The notes under the pieces were generated by a model, which saw nothing but the letters and a program-made list of their open reading frames with translations, did not search any database and was not told the DNA's origin. Shown here piece after piece: positions 34,800 through 43,308 of a DNA stretch of 64,000 nucleotides. How positions within the stretch are numbered: position 1 is the stretch's first letter; each line of letters opens with the position of its first letter. The position numbers and the translations under genes were made by a program. The stretch covers positions 1-64,000 of the forward strand of contig NZ_QJUA01000025.1 in the NCBI RefSeq assembly GCF_003254575.1. Direction: 5' to 3'. The stretch is from Mycobacterium kyogaense. GTDB taxonomy: Bacteria > Actinomycetota > Actinomycetes > Mycobacteriales > Mycobacteriaceae.

Positions 34800-35576
34800 C
34801 TAGGCGGCCGAACTACTATCGCTCCCTGCAGAACTCGTGCCGGCGCTGGTGCCACTCGAGGTGGCGCCCGAGGCGCTGTCGGCGGTTCCGCTGGTGCTGC
34901 CCTGCGCGATGCTCGACGTCTGATCGGAGTCGGCGGTCGCGTGCACGTCGTTCATGGTCTGGGTGATCGTGGCGTCTTGGATCGACACCGCGTCGGCCGT
35001 GGAGTCCCACGACCCGATGTTCGCCGCCACGCCGGCGTTGATCGGCGCGGCCACGTTGGCGTTGGCCGCCACACCGCCGGCGATGGGTGCGGCGAGGTCC
35101 GCGTTGAGGTCGACGTTGACGTCCACATTGAGCAGGGCGCCGTCGGCCAAGGCGCCGGTCCCGGTGTCCACCGTGGCACCGGTGTCGGTCTCGGTGCCCG
35201 AGTCGGTGCCGGCAACCGGATCGGTCACTGTCCCGGTCGACGTGTCACCGGCCTGGTCGATGGCGCTGTCCTGGATCGACGACGCGTCTGCTGTCACGTT
35301 GTCCATGGTCTGCATGATCACGACGCCGCCGTCGGCCGAGTGCGTCACCATGGCGTCGGCACCCGACCCGTAGGTCAGGACGTTCGCGCCTGCGCCCGCC
35401 TGGATCGGGGCGGCGACATTGAGGTTGGCCGCCGCCGAGAGGTCGATTGGCGAGGCGGCGTCGATACCGACATTGATGTCGGCGTTGACGTCGATGATCG
35501 AGACGACTTCTTTGTCGGGAAGCGCGATGCCGACCTCGGCTTGCAGTTCTTCGGGGGTGAGTCCTTGGTTAGCCAT
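34800..35576 (-). CDS. leader-bearing, internally duplicated Ala/Val/Asn/Asp-rich protein
   Basis: This 258-residue acidic protein has no classical signal peptide. Residues 1-28 (LTPEELQAEVGIALPDKEVVSI region) look like a recognition leader. Two related blocks follow, about 50-108 and 171-225, each with a NVAAPI(Q/N)AG motif and a later QTM(D/N)(N/D)V(T/H)A motif. A Ser/Ala/Gly/Thr tail closes the protein (229-258). The ATG at 35576 follows AGGAGAAGGA. It is encoded directly before an M50-type protease with a PqqD-like domain. The pairing suggests a processed and exported product. I do not recognise a characterised family. Confidence 0.7.
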   Translation of the reverse strand: MANQGLTPEELQAEVGIALPDKEVVSIIDVNADINVGIDAASPIDLSAAANLNVAAPIQAGAGANVLTYGSGADAMVTHSADGGVVIMQTMDNVTADASSIQDSAIDQAGDTSTGTVTDPVAGTDSGTETDTGATVDTGTGALADGALLNVDVNVDLNADLAAPIAGGVAANANVAAPINAGVAANIGSWDSTADAVSIQDATITQTMNDVHATADSDQTSSIAQGSTSGTADSASGATSSGTSAGTSSAGSDSSSAA

Positions 35577-35850
35577 GGTTCCTTCTCCTGCGGTCCAGCC
35601 CAACCCCGCCGCGTCGATGCGGGGCCATCCACTCGTGCGCTGGGTGCTCTATTGACAGCGATGTCAAACCGGATTCGGAGAAAAATTTCAGAGATTAGTA
35701 ATTCTAGGGATTTGCCGAGACAAGTAATCGAATCACTTGTTCAGCGCATTGCTTGTCAATGACAAGATCGCCGACTTAGCTTGGTCGGGAAAACTTTTTT
35801 TCGACCCAGGAGCGTAGGGGCCAAACGGCGAGTTAGCTGAGCGCAGACGA
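35577..35850 (-). promoter_or_regulatory. promoter and inverted repeats upstream of the repeat-protein/M50 operon
   Basis: This AT-richer gap holds a minus-strand promoter: TTGTCT (35718-35723), 17 bases, TACTAA (35695-35700). Three inverted repeats surround it. TTGACA/TGTCAA lies at 35652-35667 in the leader. ACAAGT/ACTTGT at 35720-35740 overlaps the -35. CTTGTCA-A-TGACAAG lies at 35752-35766. Related arms suggest one dimeric regulator. No gene was seen here. Confidence 0.5.
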
Positions 35851-35895
35851 CAAACGCCGGGGCAGGCCGCTGCAGGCGGCCCACCCCGGCGTTTG
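35851..35895 (-). terminator. strong hairpin terminator-like structure
   Basis: A 12-bp perfect stem (CAAACGCCGGGG with CCCCGGCGTTTG) encloses a second hairpin (GGCCGC/GCGGCC). It lies 14 bases after the stop of the secreted-protein gene that ends at 35910. There is no T-run, which is common for mycobacterial terminators. It separates that gene from the M50 operon on the same strand. Confidence 0.65.
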
Positions 35896-35909
35896 CGGAG
35901 CCGTGGTGA

Positions 35910-36443
35910 CTAGGAACCCAGCTGACGATCCAGCGAGGCCACCTGGTCTTTGCCGTACTGCGTCGCGAGGTCGGCAGGAACCGGATCGTTGGCCGGCCCG
36001 TCGAACTCCACGTCGACCGCCGCGTTGCCCCGCGTGAACATGAGCACGCCCACGGACTGCGCGCCGTTCGGCGACATCCCGGTCGCCCACATCGCACCCG
36101 GCGCGACGTCGACGGGCTCGGCGTTCGGGTTGGCGACGACGCTGCCGAGGCCGTCGCGCCATGCGTTCATCGCATCCGTGGCCGCCTGCGGTGACGCCAG
36201 CACCAGGATCTTCGTCGTGATGGCGCGACTGCCGTCACGGTGGTTGAACACCTGCTCGACGCCCTGCTGGCCGCCGGGGTCGACGATCGGCGGCACGGAC
36301 ACGTACGCCGTCGAGTCGGTCGAGACGTTCGGATCGACGGGAAGCGTGCCGTAATTCGGTGCGGCAGCGGCTGTTCCGAGGCCGACGGTGAGGACTGCCG
36401 ACACTGCGGCCAGTCCCCCGAGTGAAATGGCTGGAAGTTTCAT
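35910..36443 (-). CDS. secreted protein of unknown function
   Basis: This 177-residue protein starts with a clear Sec signal peptide (residues 1-28, ending GTAAAAP). The mature part is about 150 residues, with segments such as FNHRDGSRAITTKILVL and VGVLMFTRGNAAVDVEFDGP. These suggest a single mixed alpha/beta domain resembling mycobacterial secreted sensor-like proteins. I do not recognise a named family. It begins 31 bases after the Cys-rich secreted peptide gene and is probably in its operon. A strong hairpin follows. Confidence 0.7.
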   Translation of the reverse strand: MKLPAISLGGLAAVSAVLTVGLGTAAAAPNYGTLPVDPNVSTDSTAYVSVPPIVDPGGQQGVEQVFNHRDGSRAITTKILVLASPQAATDAMNAWRDGLGSVVANPNAEPVDVAPGAMWATGMSPNGAQSVGVLMFTRGNAAVDVEFDGPANDPVPADLATQYGKDQVASLDRQLGS

Positions 36444-36474
36444 CGGTTTCTCCGCGGGTTCGAGGGTTGTCGGG

Positions 36475-36714
36475 TCAGCAGACGTAGCACGCGAAGCCGC
36501 GCCAGCCGTCGCGCCACGTCCAGCCCGGACCGCATCCCATCCAGCCGGTCGACCCGTAGCAGTCGAGCAGCTGCACCGGCTTGCGCTCAGGCGTGGGCAT
36601 GGGTGCCGGCGCGGGAGCGGGGTTGGTGAGCTGTGCGGCGGTGGCCATCGGCGCCCCCAGCAGCGAGCCGACGACCAAGGCCGAAGCCCCGACCGTCATG
36701 GCGAGTCTGCGCAT
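36475..36714 (-). CDS. small secreted Pro- and Cys-rich protein
   Basis: This 79-residue protein has a signal peptide (RRLAMTVGASALVVGSLLG, cleavage likely after ATAA). A short Pro/Ala linker follows (PAPAPAPMPTPE). The C-terminal domain of about 30 residues has four Cys and many Trp and Gly (LLDCYGSTGWMGCGPGW, ending FACYVC). The Cys probably form two disulfides outside the cell. The ATG at 36714 follows GAGGGGA. A longer reading from 36747 lacks such a site. Function unknown. Confidence 0.7.
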   Translation of the reverse strand: MRRLAMTVGASALVVGSLLGAPMATAAQLTNPAPAPAPMPTPERKPVQLLDCYGSTGWMGCGPGWTWRDGWRGFACYVC

Positions 36715-36832
36715 GTCTAATCCCCTCTTCAGACGAGTTGCGAACACCTGGAGAGGTTACGCGCCAATTTGACGCTGCAAGCAATAACACGCGCCGAGAA
36801 ATGACATCGCCGCACTGCCCGGAATCGGCGCC

Positions 36833-36844
36833 AACCAAGTGGTT
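36833..36844. promoter_or_regulatory. small inverted repeat upstream of acyl-CoA dehydrogenase genes
   Basis: AACCA-AG-TGGTT lies in the divergent gap between the Cys-rich peptide gene and the acyl-CoA dehydrogenase pair, about 39 bases before the latter's start. It could be a regulator site. The evidence is only the symmetry. Confidence 0.25.
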
Positions 36845-36882
36845 AGTCTGCAGGGAGTCCATCGATGGAGCAGGAGGCGGCC

Positions 36883-38040
<1,158 letters not shown>

Positions 38041-38055
38041 AGAGAAGGCGAACTC

Positions 38056-39162
38056 ATGGACTTCCAGTTCAGCGAAGAACAGACCCTGCTGCGTGACACC
38101 ACTCGCGAGATGCTCACCCGCGCCTACGACGTCGAGAGCCGCCTCAAGGTCCTCGACACCGACCAGGGCTGGAGCCGCGACGTGTGGGGCCAGCTCGCCG
38201 AAACCGGCGTGCTCGGCCTGGGTTTCGACGAGGACGCCGGTGGGCAGCTCGAGATCCACTCGGTGCTCGTCGAAGCCGGTCGCCGGTTGGCTCCCGAACC
38301 GGTGCTGCACGCGGCGCTGGGCCCGGGCGCGGTGATCGCCGAGGTCGGTAGCACCGAACAGCGCGCTCTGCTCGACGAGGTCGCCGCCGGTGAGCGCCTC
38401 CTGGCCTTCGCCCACACCGAGCCAGGGATGAGGCGGCCCACCACGACCGTCTCCACCACCGCAGCACGCGCCGGCGACGGTTGGACGGTCAGCGGCACCA
38501 AGAACCCGGTGCTCGCCGGTGACAGCGCCGACACCCTGGTGGTGACGGCCGCACTGCCCGACGGTGGCACGGGGCTCTTCCTGGTCGACGCAACCGCGAC
38601 ATCACGCAAGCCCTACAAGACCTTCGACGGTCAGCGCGGGGCCGAGATCGACCTCGACAACGTCGCGGCAGAGCCGCTCGGCGACGCGGTCGACGCGTCG
38701 GCGGCCGTCGAGCGTGCCCTGGTGCGGTTCTCGTCGGGGCTGTGCTCCGAGGCGCTCGGCGCCATGGAAGAGGCGTTGCGATTGACCACCGAATACCTCA
38801 CCCAGCGCAAGCAATTCGGCGTCACGCTCAGCAAGTTCCAGACCCTGACCCAGCGCGCCGCCGACATGTACGTCTCACTCGAGCTCGCGCGCAGCATGGC
38901 GTTGTACGCCGCCATGTCGATCGCCGAGGGTGACCTGACATCGACGGTCGCCGCGCGCGCGAAGGTGCAGATCGGCCGGTCGGGCCGCCACATCGCCCAG
39001 GAAGCGATCCAGTTGCACGGCGGTATCGGTGTCACCGCCGAGTATCCGGTCGGTCACTACGCCGCGCGGCTGACGGCGATCGAACAGACGCTGGGTTCGG
39101 CGCAGGACCACCTGCACACGCTGGTGGCTCAACTGGGCGACTACGAGGTCGTCACCGTCTAA
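38056..39162 (+). CDS. acyl-CoA dehydrogenase, small subunit of a heteromeric pair
   Basis: This 368-residue protein has the acyl-CoA dehydrogenase fold (MDFQFSEEQTLLRD, RKQFGVTLSKFQTLTQRAAD, QLHGGIGVTAEYPVGHYAAR). It has diverged at the middle flavin-binding domain and lacks the catalytic Glu motif, as in the partner subunits of mycobacterial alpha2-beta2 enzymes such as FadE26-27 or in PimD. It should form one enzyme with the preceding gene. The natural substrate (fatty acid, dicarboxylate or steroid side chain) is not revealed by the neighbours. Confidence 0.85.
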   Translation: MDFQFSEEQTLLRDTTREMLTRAYDVESRLKVLDTDQGWSRDVWGQLAETGVLGLGFDEDAGGQLEIHSVLVEAGRRLAPEPVLHAALGPGAVIAEVGSTEQRALLDEVAAGERLLAFAHTEPGMRRPTTTVSTTAARAGDGWTVSGTKNPVLAGDSADTLVVTAALPDGGTGLFLVDATATSRKPYKTFDGQRGAEIDLDNVAAEPLGDAVDASAAVERALVRFSSGLCSEALGAMEEALRLTTEYLTQRKQFGVTLSKFQTLTQRAADMYVSLELARSMALYAAMSIAEGDLTSTVAARAKVQIGRSGRHIAQEAIQLHGGIGVTAEYPVGHYAARLTAIEQTLGSAQDHLHTLVAQLGDYEVVTV

Positions 39163-39200
39163 ATCCTGCAGGTCAGCGCCGTATTGCGTACCCTGCTGCA

Positions 39201-40874
39201 ATGGTCGGCAGCCACACCATCGTCAGCGGTGGCGACGCTCTGGCGATGCGCATCGCCGAGGAGTTGCGCGGCGCCGGCATCACGGTGACGGTGATCGACG
39301 GACCGGATCAGCTCACCGCCGCCGGTGTCGACACCGCCTCTGCGGTCGTGTGCGCGGGCCCCGATGACGCGGACAACCTCGAGATCGCGTTGCTGGCGCG
39401 CCGTGTCAGCCCGACGGTGCGGGTGGTGGCGCGTCTGGCCAACACGGTGCTGCGGGAGGCGATGGCCGTCGGCAACGGCCCGGGAGCCGTGCTCGACGTC
39501 GCCGATCTCGCCGCCCCGTCCGTGGTGGAGCGGTGCCTGGCCCGAACGACGCACACGATCGCGGCGGGAGACCTCCACTTCGTGGTGTCCGGCGAGGCGA
39601 TGCCGCGGGCCGGCACGTTGCGGGAAATCTACGGTGACCTCGCCCCGGTGGCAGTCGTGCACGGCGACCGAGGTTCGACACCGGGGGCGGTGGTCGCGTG
39701 CCCCGGACGCGACCTGCACGTCGACGAGGGTGACTGGGTGGCCATGATCGGCACCGCCGGACAGCTCGACGAACCGGACACCACTGTCCAGGCCCGCCCA
39801 CGCCGCTCCCCGATGACCCGAGTCATGAACGCGGCGCGTGCTTTTCGCGAGGACGTCAACCCGAATTTCTATCGCGCACTGTCGGTGTCACTGAGCCTGC
39901 TCGCCTTCTCGACGATCCTGCTGTGGTTCTCCTACGACAGACCAGGCATGAGCTTCGTCGATGCGCTCTACTTCTCCACCGAGACCATCGCGACCGTCGG
40001 ATACGGCGACTTCAGCTTCAGCGATCAGCCGACGTGGCTGCGCCTGTTCAGCATCGTGCTGATGTTCGCCGGCATCACCACCACCGCGGTGCTCATGGCG
40101 TTCGTCGCCGATCTCCTGCTGTCGCGGCGCCTGGCCTACTCGGCCGGCCGGCGCAAGGTCCGCGAACTGCAGCGCCACATGATCGTCGTGGGCCTGGGAT
40201 CGTTCGGCATCCGGGTGGCCTCCGACCTCAAGGCCGCCGGCCACGATGTCGCGGTGATCGAACTCAACGACGAGAATCGCTACCTGTCGGCTGCCGCCGA
40301 CCGCGGCATCCCAGTGATCTTCGGTGACGCCACCCTGCCCTCGACGCTGGAAGCCGCCCGCATCGACGACGCCAGGGCGGTCGCGGTCCTCACCGACGCC
40401 GACGTGGTGAACATCGAGACCGCCATCGTCTCCCGCGAACGCCTCAAAGACCGCCATGGTGTGCCGGTGGTCCTGCGGGTCTTCGATCGAGCACTCGGCG
40501 CGGCGGTGGCGCACCGGTTCGGCTTCGACAACGTGCTCTCGACCGTCGAGCTGGCGGCCCCGTGGTTCATCGGGGCGGCGCTGGGCCTCACCGTGTTCGG
40601 CACGTTCTCGGTGGGGCAGGCGTCGTTCATGGTCGGTGGCGTCCGCGTGGACCCCGGAAGCGAACTCGACGGCATCCGGATGGCGGAGCTGTCGACGCAC
40701 ACTCGGGTGATCGCCATCGTCGGCAGCGACGGCACGCGCGTCTTGCACCCGCGGCGCGATTCGCAGCTGCGGGCCGGCGACACCGCATACCTGGTCGGCC
40801 CCTACCGGGAACTGCTCGCCACCTTGAGCAAGGGCCGTGGCCGGTCGCCCGCCGGCGCCCCGGTGCCTAGCTGA
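39201..40874 (+). CDS. RCK-flanked two-helix potassium channel
   Basis: This 557-residue membrane protein has an unusual order. An N-terminal Rossmann/RCK-like domain (1-125) and a linker domain come first. Two membrane helices (about 226-244 and 280-307) follow, with the selectivity filter TVGYGD at 265-270 between them. A second RCK domain (from 325, GLGSFGIRVASDLKAAG) and TrkA-C-like ends (to 540) complete it. It should conduct potassium under ligand control. The N-terminal RCK has a degenerate glycine motif (GGDALA) and may bind no nucleotide. It starts 38 bases after the dehydrogenase pair and overlaps the convergent LLM gene by eight bases. Confidence 0.85.
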   Translation: MVGSHTIVSGGDALAMRIAEELRGAGITVTVIDGPDQLTAAGVDTASAVVCAGPDDADNLEIALLARRVSPTVRVVARLANTVLREAMAVGNGPGAVLDVADLAAPSVVERCLARTTHTIAAGDLHFVVSGEAMPRAGTLREIYGDLAPVAVVHGDRGSTPGAVVACPGRDLHVDEGDWVAMIGTAGQLDEPDTTVQARPRRSPMTRVMNAARAFREDVNPNFYRALSVSLSLLAFSTILLWFSYDRPGMSFVDALYFSTETIATVGYGDFSFSDQPTWLRLFSIVLMFAGITTTAVLMAFVADLLLSRRLAYSAGRRKVRELQRHMIVVGLGSFGIRVASDLKAAGHDVAVIELNDENRYLSAAADRGIPVIFGDATLPSTLEAARIDDARAVAVLTDADVVNIETAIVSRERLKDRHGVPVVLRVFDRALGAAVAHRFGFDNVLSTVELAAPWFIGAALGLTVFGTFSVGQASFMVGGVRVDPGSELDGIRMAELSTHTRVIAIVGSDGTRVLHPRRDSQLRAGDTAYLVGPYRELLATLSKGRGRSPAGAPVPS

Positions 40875-41760
40875 GGTCCGACACCACTTCGGACACCTGG
40901 CGCAGCTGATCCATGTCGGTACTGGTCGGGATCAGATGGATCTCGTCGGTGCCGATGTCGGCGAATCGGCCGAGCACAGCACGCAATTCGTCCTGCGTAC
41001 CGGCCCAGCCCGTCGTCGGGGCCATCGCGTCGACGATCTCGGCCGGTATCCAGTTCATGTAGCGCCGCAGATGATGATGCACCTGCTCGCGCGGCGCGGT
41101 TCCCTCACCGATCGCGAACCAGAACGACGTGGCCAGATGAGGCGCCGGCTTGCCGGCCTCCCGCCACGCAGCGCGCGCGACGTCGAACAGCTCGTTCTGC
41201 GACGCGGTGTTCAGGTCCAGACTGATGCCCGCGAGGCCGGCAGCCCACCCCGACGCATGGCGCAGTGTCTTCGGACCCGTTGTGCCGACCAGCAATTCGG
41301 GTCCGCCGGATTGCACGGGCGGTGGCCCCACCGGCAGCGTCGCGTCTGTGACGTTCTCCCCCGCCCACACCCGGCGCATGACCGCGACCCGATCGGCCAG
41401 CTGGCGCATCGTCTGAGTCGCCGGGTCCGCGCCGACCGCGCGGTAGTCCTCGTGCCGCCCCCCGACCCCGATCCCGACCGTCAATCGACCGTCGGCGAGC
41501 AGGTCGCCGGTGGCCAACGCCTTGGCCAGCATGACCGGGTCGTGCAACTGCGGAATCACCACCGTGGTCACCAGCCGGACCCGGTCCGTCCAGGCGGCCA
41601 GCGCCCCCAGCAGCGTCAGGCTCTCCGGGTTGTCGAACGCGATCCGCTCACCCCAGCACAGCGACGAGAACGGGCCCTCGTCGACCAGTCGCGCCCATGC
41701 CCGCAGCGTCGCACTGTCCAGGTCGGGTTCCATCACCGGCATCGTCATCCCGATACGCAC
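40867..41760 (-). CDS. LLM-class (F420-dependent-type) oxidoreductase
   Basis: This 297-residue TIM-barrel protein is of the luciferase-like monooxygenase superfamily. It includes RIGMTMPVMEPDL at the start, WGERIAFDNPESL, TTVVIPQLHDPVMLAKALA and GRLTVGIGVGGRHEDYRA. Mycobacteria use many such proteins with cofactor F420. Which reaction this one performs cannot be told. It is a lone gene, convergent with the channel gene. Confidence 0.85.
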   Translation of the reverse strand: MRIGMTMPVMEPDLDSATLRAWARLVDEGPFSSLCWGERIAFDNPESLTLLGALAAWTDRVRLVTTVVIPQLHDPVMLAKALATGDLLADGRLTVGIGVGGRHEDYRAVGADPATQTMRQLADRVAVMRRVWAGENVTDATLPVGPPPVQSGGPELLVGTTGPKTLRHASGWAAGLAGISLDLNTASQNELFDVARAAWREAGKPAPHLATSFWFAIGEGTAPREQVHHHLRRYMNWIPAEIVDAMAPTTGWAGTQDELRAVLGRFADIGTDEIHLIPTSTDMDQLRQVSEVVSDLS

Positions 41761-41791
41761 GCCGCGATTCTGACATGCGCGCGGTCGCCTC

Positions 41792-42460
41792 CTACGCGGG
41801 CTGGCCGTGCAGGTTCTTGGCGGTCGGTGACGTCTCGACCGCGGCGGGGTCCGGGTAGGTGCCCAACACGCGGTCCGCGGTGCCTGCGCTGGTGACTGTG
41901 AACCAGAAGTGCTCGTTCTTGAAGTGGTGTTGCCGGTGATTGCGCCACACCGCCCGGAACGCAGCGGTTTTCGGCTTGTAATCGCTGTGCACCAGGTAGT
42001 GACACCACTCGTAACACAGGCCCAGCACCGTCAGGAACGCCAGGAACGTCAGTCCCAGGGCGGTGCGCGGAAAGGCCAGCAGCGCGATCGCGACCGATAC
42101 CGGCAACACCCACAGCAGTGCCGGCCACGGGATGAAGATCAGCGCGACCTGCCGCGGGTCGACATGGTGCTCGCGATGCTTGCGGGCCAGCAGCGAGTCG
42201 ATCCGCAGGCCGGCGATCCGGCGGGGCTTCCAGTGCAGGATGCACACGTGGACAACCCATTCGAAGAACGGGAACACGGCGAGCATCACCAGTGGCACCA
42301 CGGCGTCGGTCCAGCTCCACTCACCCATCCAGAGCCGGACGGTGACCGCGACGGCCAGCGTCGCGCTGATCAACCACGGGGACGGGTGGCGCCAGAACTC
42401 GCGCGCGGCGTCGCCGAGTGTGAACTGCCGGCGGGTGGCACGGACGGGTGCGCTGGTCAT
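41792..42460 (-). CDS. sterol desaturase/fatty acid hydroxylase family protein
   Basis: This 222-residue membrane protein shows the di-iron histidine clusters of the family: EWVVHVCILHW, RKHREHHVD, EWCHYLVHSDY and RNHRQHHF, placed between hydrophobic stretches. It should hydroxylate or desaturate a lipid; carotenoid or sterol substrates are possible. Its ATG overlaps the stop of the GntR-type gene (ATGA at 42457-42460), so the regulator and this enzyme form an operon. Confidence 0.85.
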   Translation of the reverse strand: MTSAPVRATRRQFTLGDAAREFWRHPSPWLISATLAVAVTVRLWMGEWSWTDAVVPLVMLAVFPFFEWVVHVCILHWKPRRIAGLRIDSLLARKHREHHVDPRQVALIFIPWPALLWVLPVSVAIALLAFPRTALGLTFLAFLTVLGLCYEWCHYLVHSDYKPKTAAFRAVWRNHRQHHFKNEHFWFTVTSAGTADRVLGTYPDPAAVETSPTAKNLHGQPA

Positions 42461-43179
42461 TGCTTCTCCTCCAGATCGGCCAGGGCGGTGAGCAGGGCGG
42501 TTGTCGCAGGTTCGAGCAACCGTTGCGCGGCCGCACGGGCCGCGTCGGCGTCCCCGCCGATCACGGCGTCGGCCAGCGCGCGGTAGTCGTCGATGCGCTC
42601 CACCTCGGCTGCCATCACGGCGGCGAGCGCGGGCAGCACGGGCTCGTAGGTGGCACGCAGCGTGTTGAACATCAGCCGGAATGCGATCGATTCGGCGCAG
42701 TCGACGACGTGATCCCAGAAATCGAGCGCATACCGTTGCGCGGCAACGGGATCGGGCTCGGCAGCCAGCGCGGCCAGGGCCCGGTCGAGGCTCTCGCGCG
42801 CGCCGGGTCCGCCGCGTTGGGCGGCGAGTTCGGCGACCTTCGGGCCGTTGTGCAGCCGTGTCTCCAGGATGCTGCGCACGACGTCGAGGTCCAGGTCGCC
42901 GCCGCGCATCAACAACGTGGGGAGCAGGTCGAGGCCGGCGGTGCGCCGGAAGTCGCGCACCGTGGTGGCGTCGCCCTGGCGCACCTCCACCAGACCAGCG
43001 GCGGCGAGGCGCTTGAGCGCCTCGCGTATCGCCGGACGCGAGACACCGAGTACCTCGGCGAGCCGCCGCTCGCTGGGCAAGGCTTCCCCGGGCTGCATCT
43101 CGCCGCTCAGCACGTCGGCGACGATCTGGTCGAAGACGTCTTCGGGGACCGAACGGCGGTTCACCGGACGAAGCACCAT
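42457..43179 (-). CDS. GntR/FadR-subfamily transcriptional regulator
   Basis: This 240-residue regulator has an N-terminal winged helix (EDVFDQIVADVLSGEMQPGE, then LPSERRLAEVLGVSRPAIREALKRL, residues 12-55) and an all-helical FCD ligand domain. A FadR-type operator lies 38 bases upstream of its ATG. It probably controls itself and the overlapping desaturase gene. A fatty-acid-type effector is a guess from the neighbour. Confidence 0.88.
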   Translation of the reverse strand: MVLRPVNRRSVPEDVFDQIVADVLSGEMQPGEALPSERRLAEVLGVSRPAIREALKRLAAAGLVEVRQGDATTVRDFRRTAGLDLLPTLLMRGGDLDLDVVRSILETRLHNGPKVAELAAQRGGPGARESLDRALAALAAEPDPVAAQRYALDFWDHVVDCAESIAFRLMFNTLRATYEPVLPALAAVMAAEVERIDDYRALADAVIGGDADAARAAAQRLLEPATTALLTALADLEEKQ

Positions 43180-43186
43180 GCCGCCC

Positions 43187-43227
43187 ACTGTGCACCCTGT
43201 CGGCCAGGAGGTCAAGTGGTCATACCA
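43187..43227 (-). promoter_or_regulatory. gntR promoter with FadR-type operator
   Basis: On the minus strand TTGACC (43210-43215) and CACAGT (43187-43192) are 17 bases apart. Just upstream lies TGGT-CAT-ACCA (43217-43227), an exact fit to the TNGTNNNACNA pattern bound by FadR-subfamily GntR proteins. Its position next to the -35 box suggests autoregulation. Confidence 0.65.
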
Positions 43228-43308
43228 GTGTCCCCGGGGGTTATCCCCCGCCGGACTGGCGGGAAAACGCCGTACCGTCGTCCCGCCGCGATCCCTAGGT
43301 TGAAGATC

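Noticed and set aside
29117..36714. Prophage or integrative element at tRNA-Arg
   Set aside because: No integrase, phage structural or replication gene and no second copy of the tRNA 3' end were noticed, so only an acquired restriction-modification pair is claimed.
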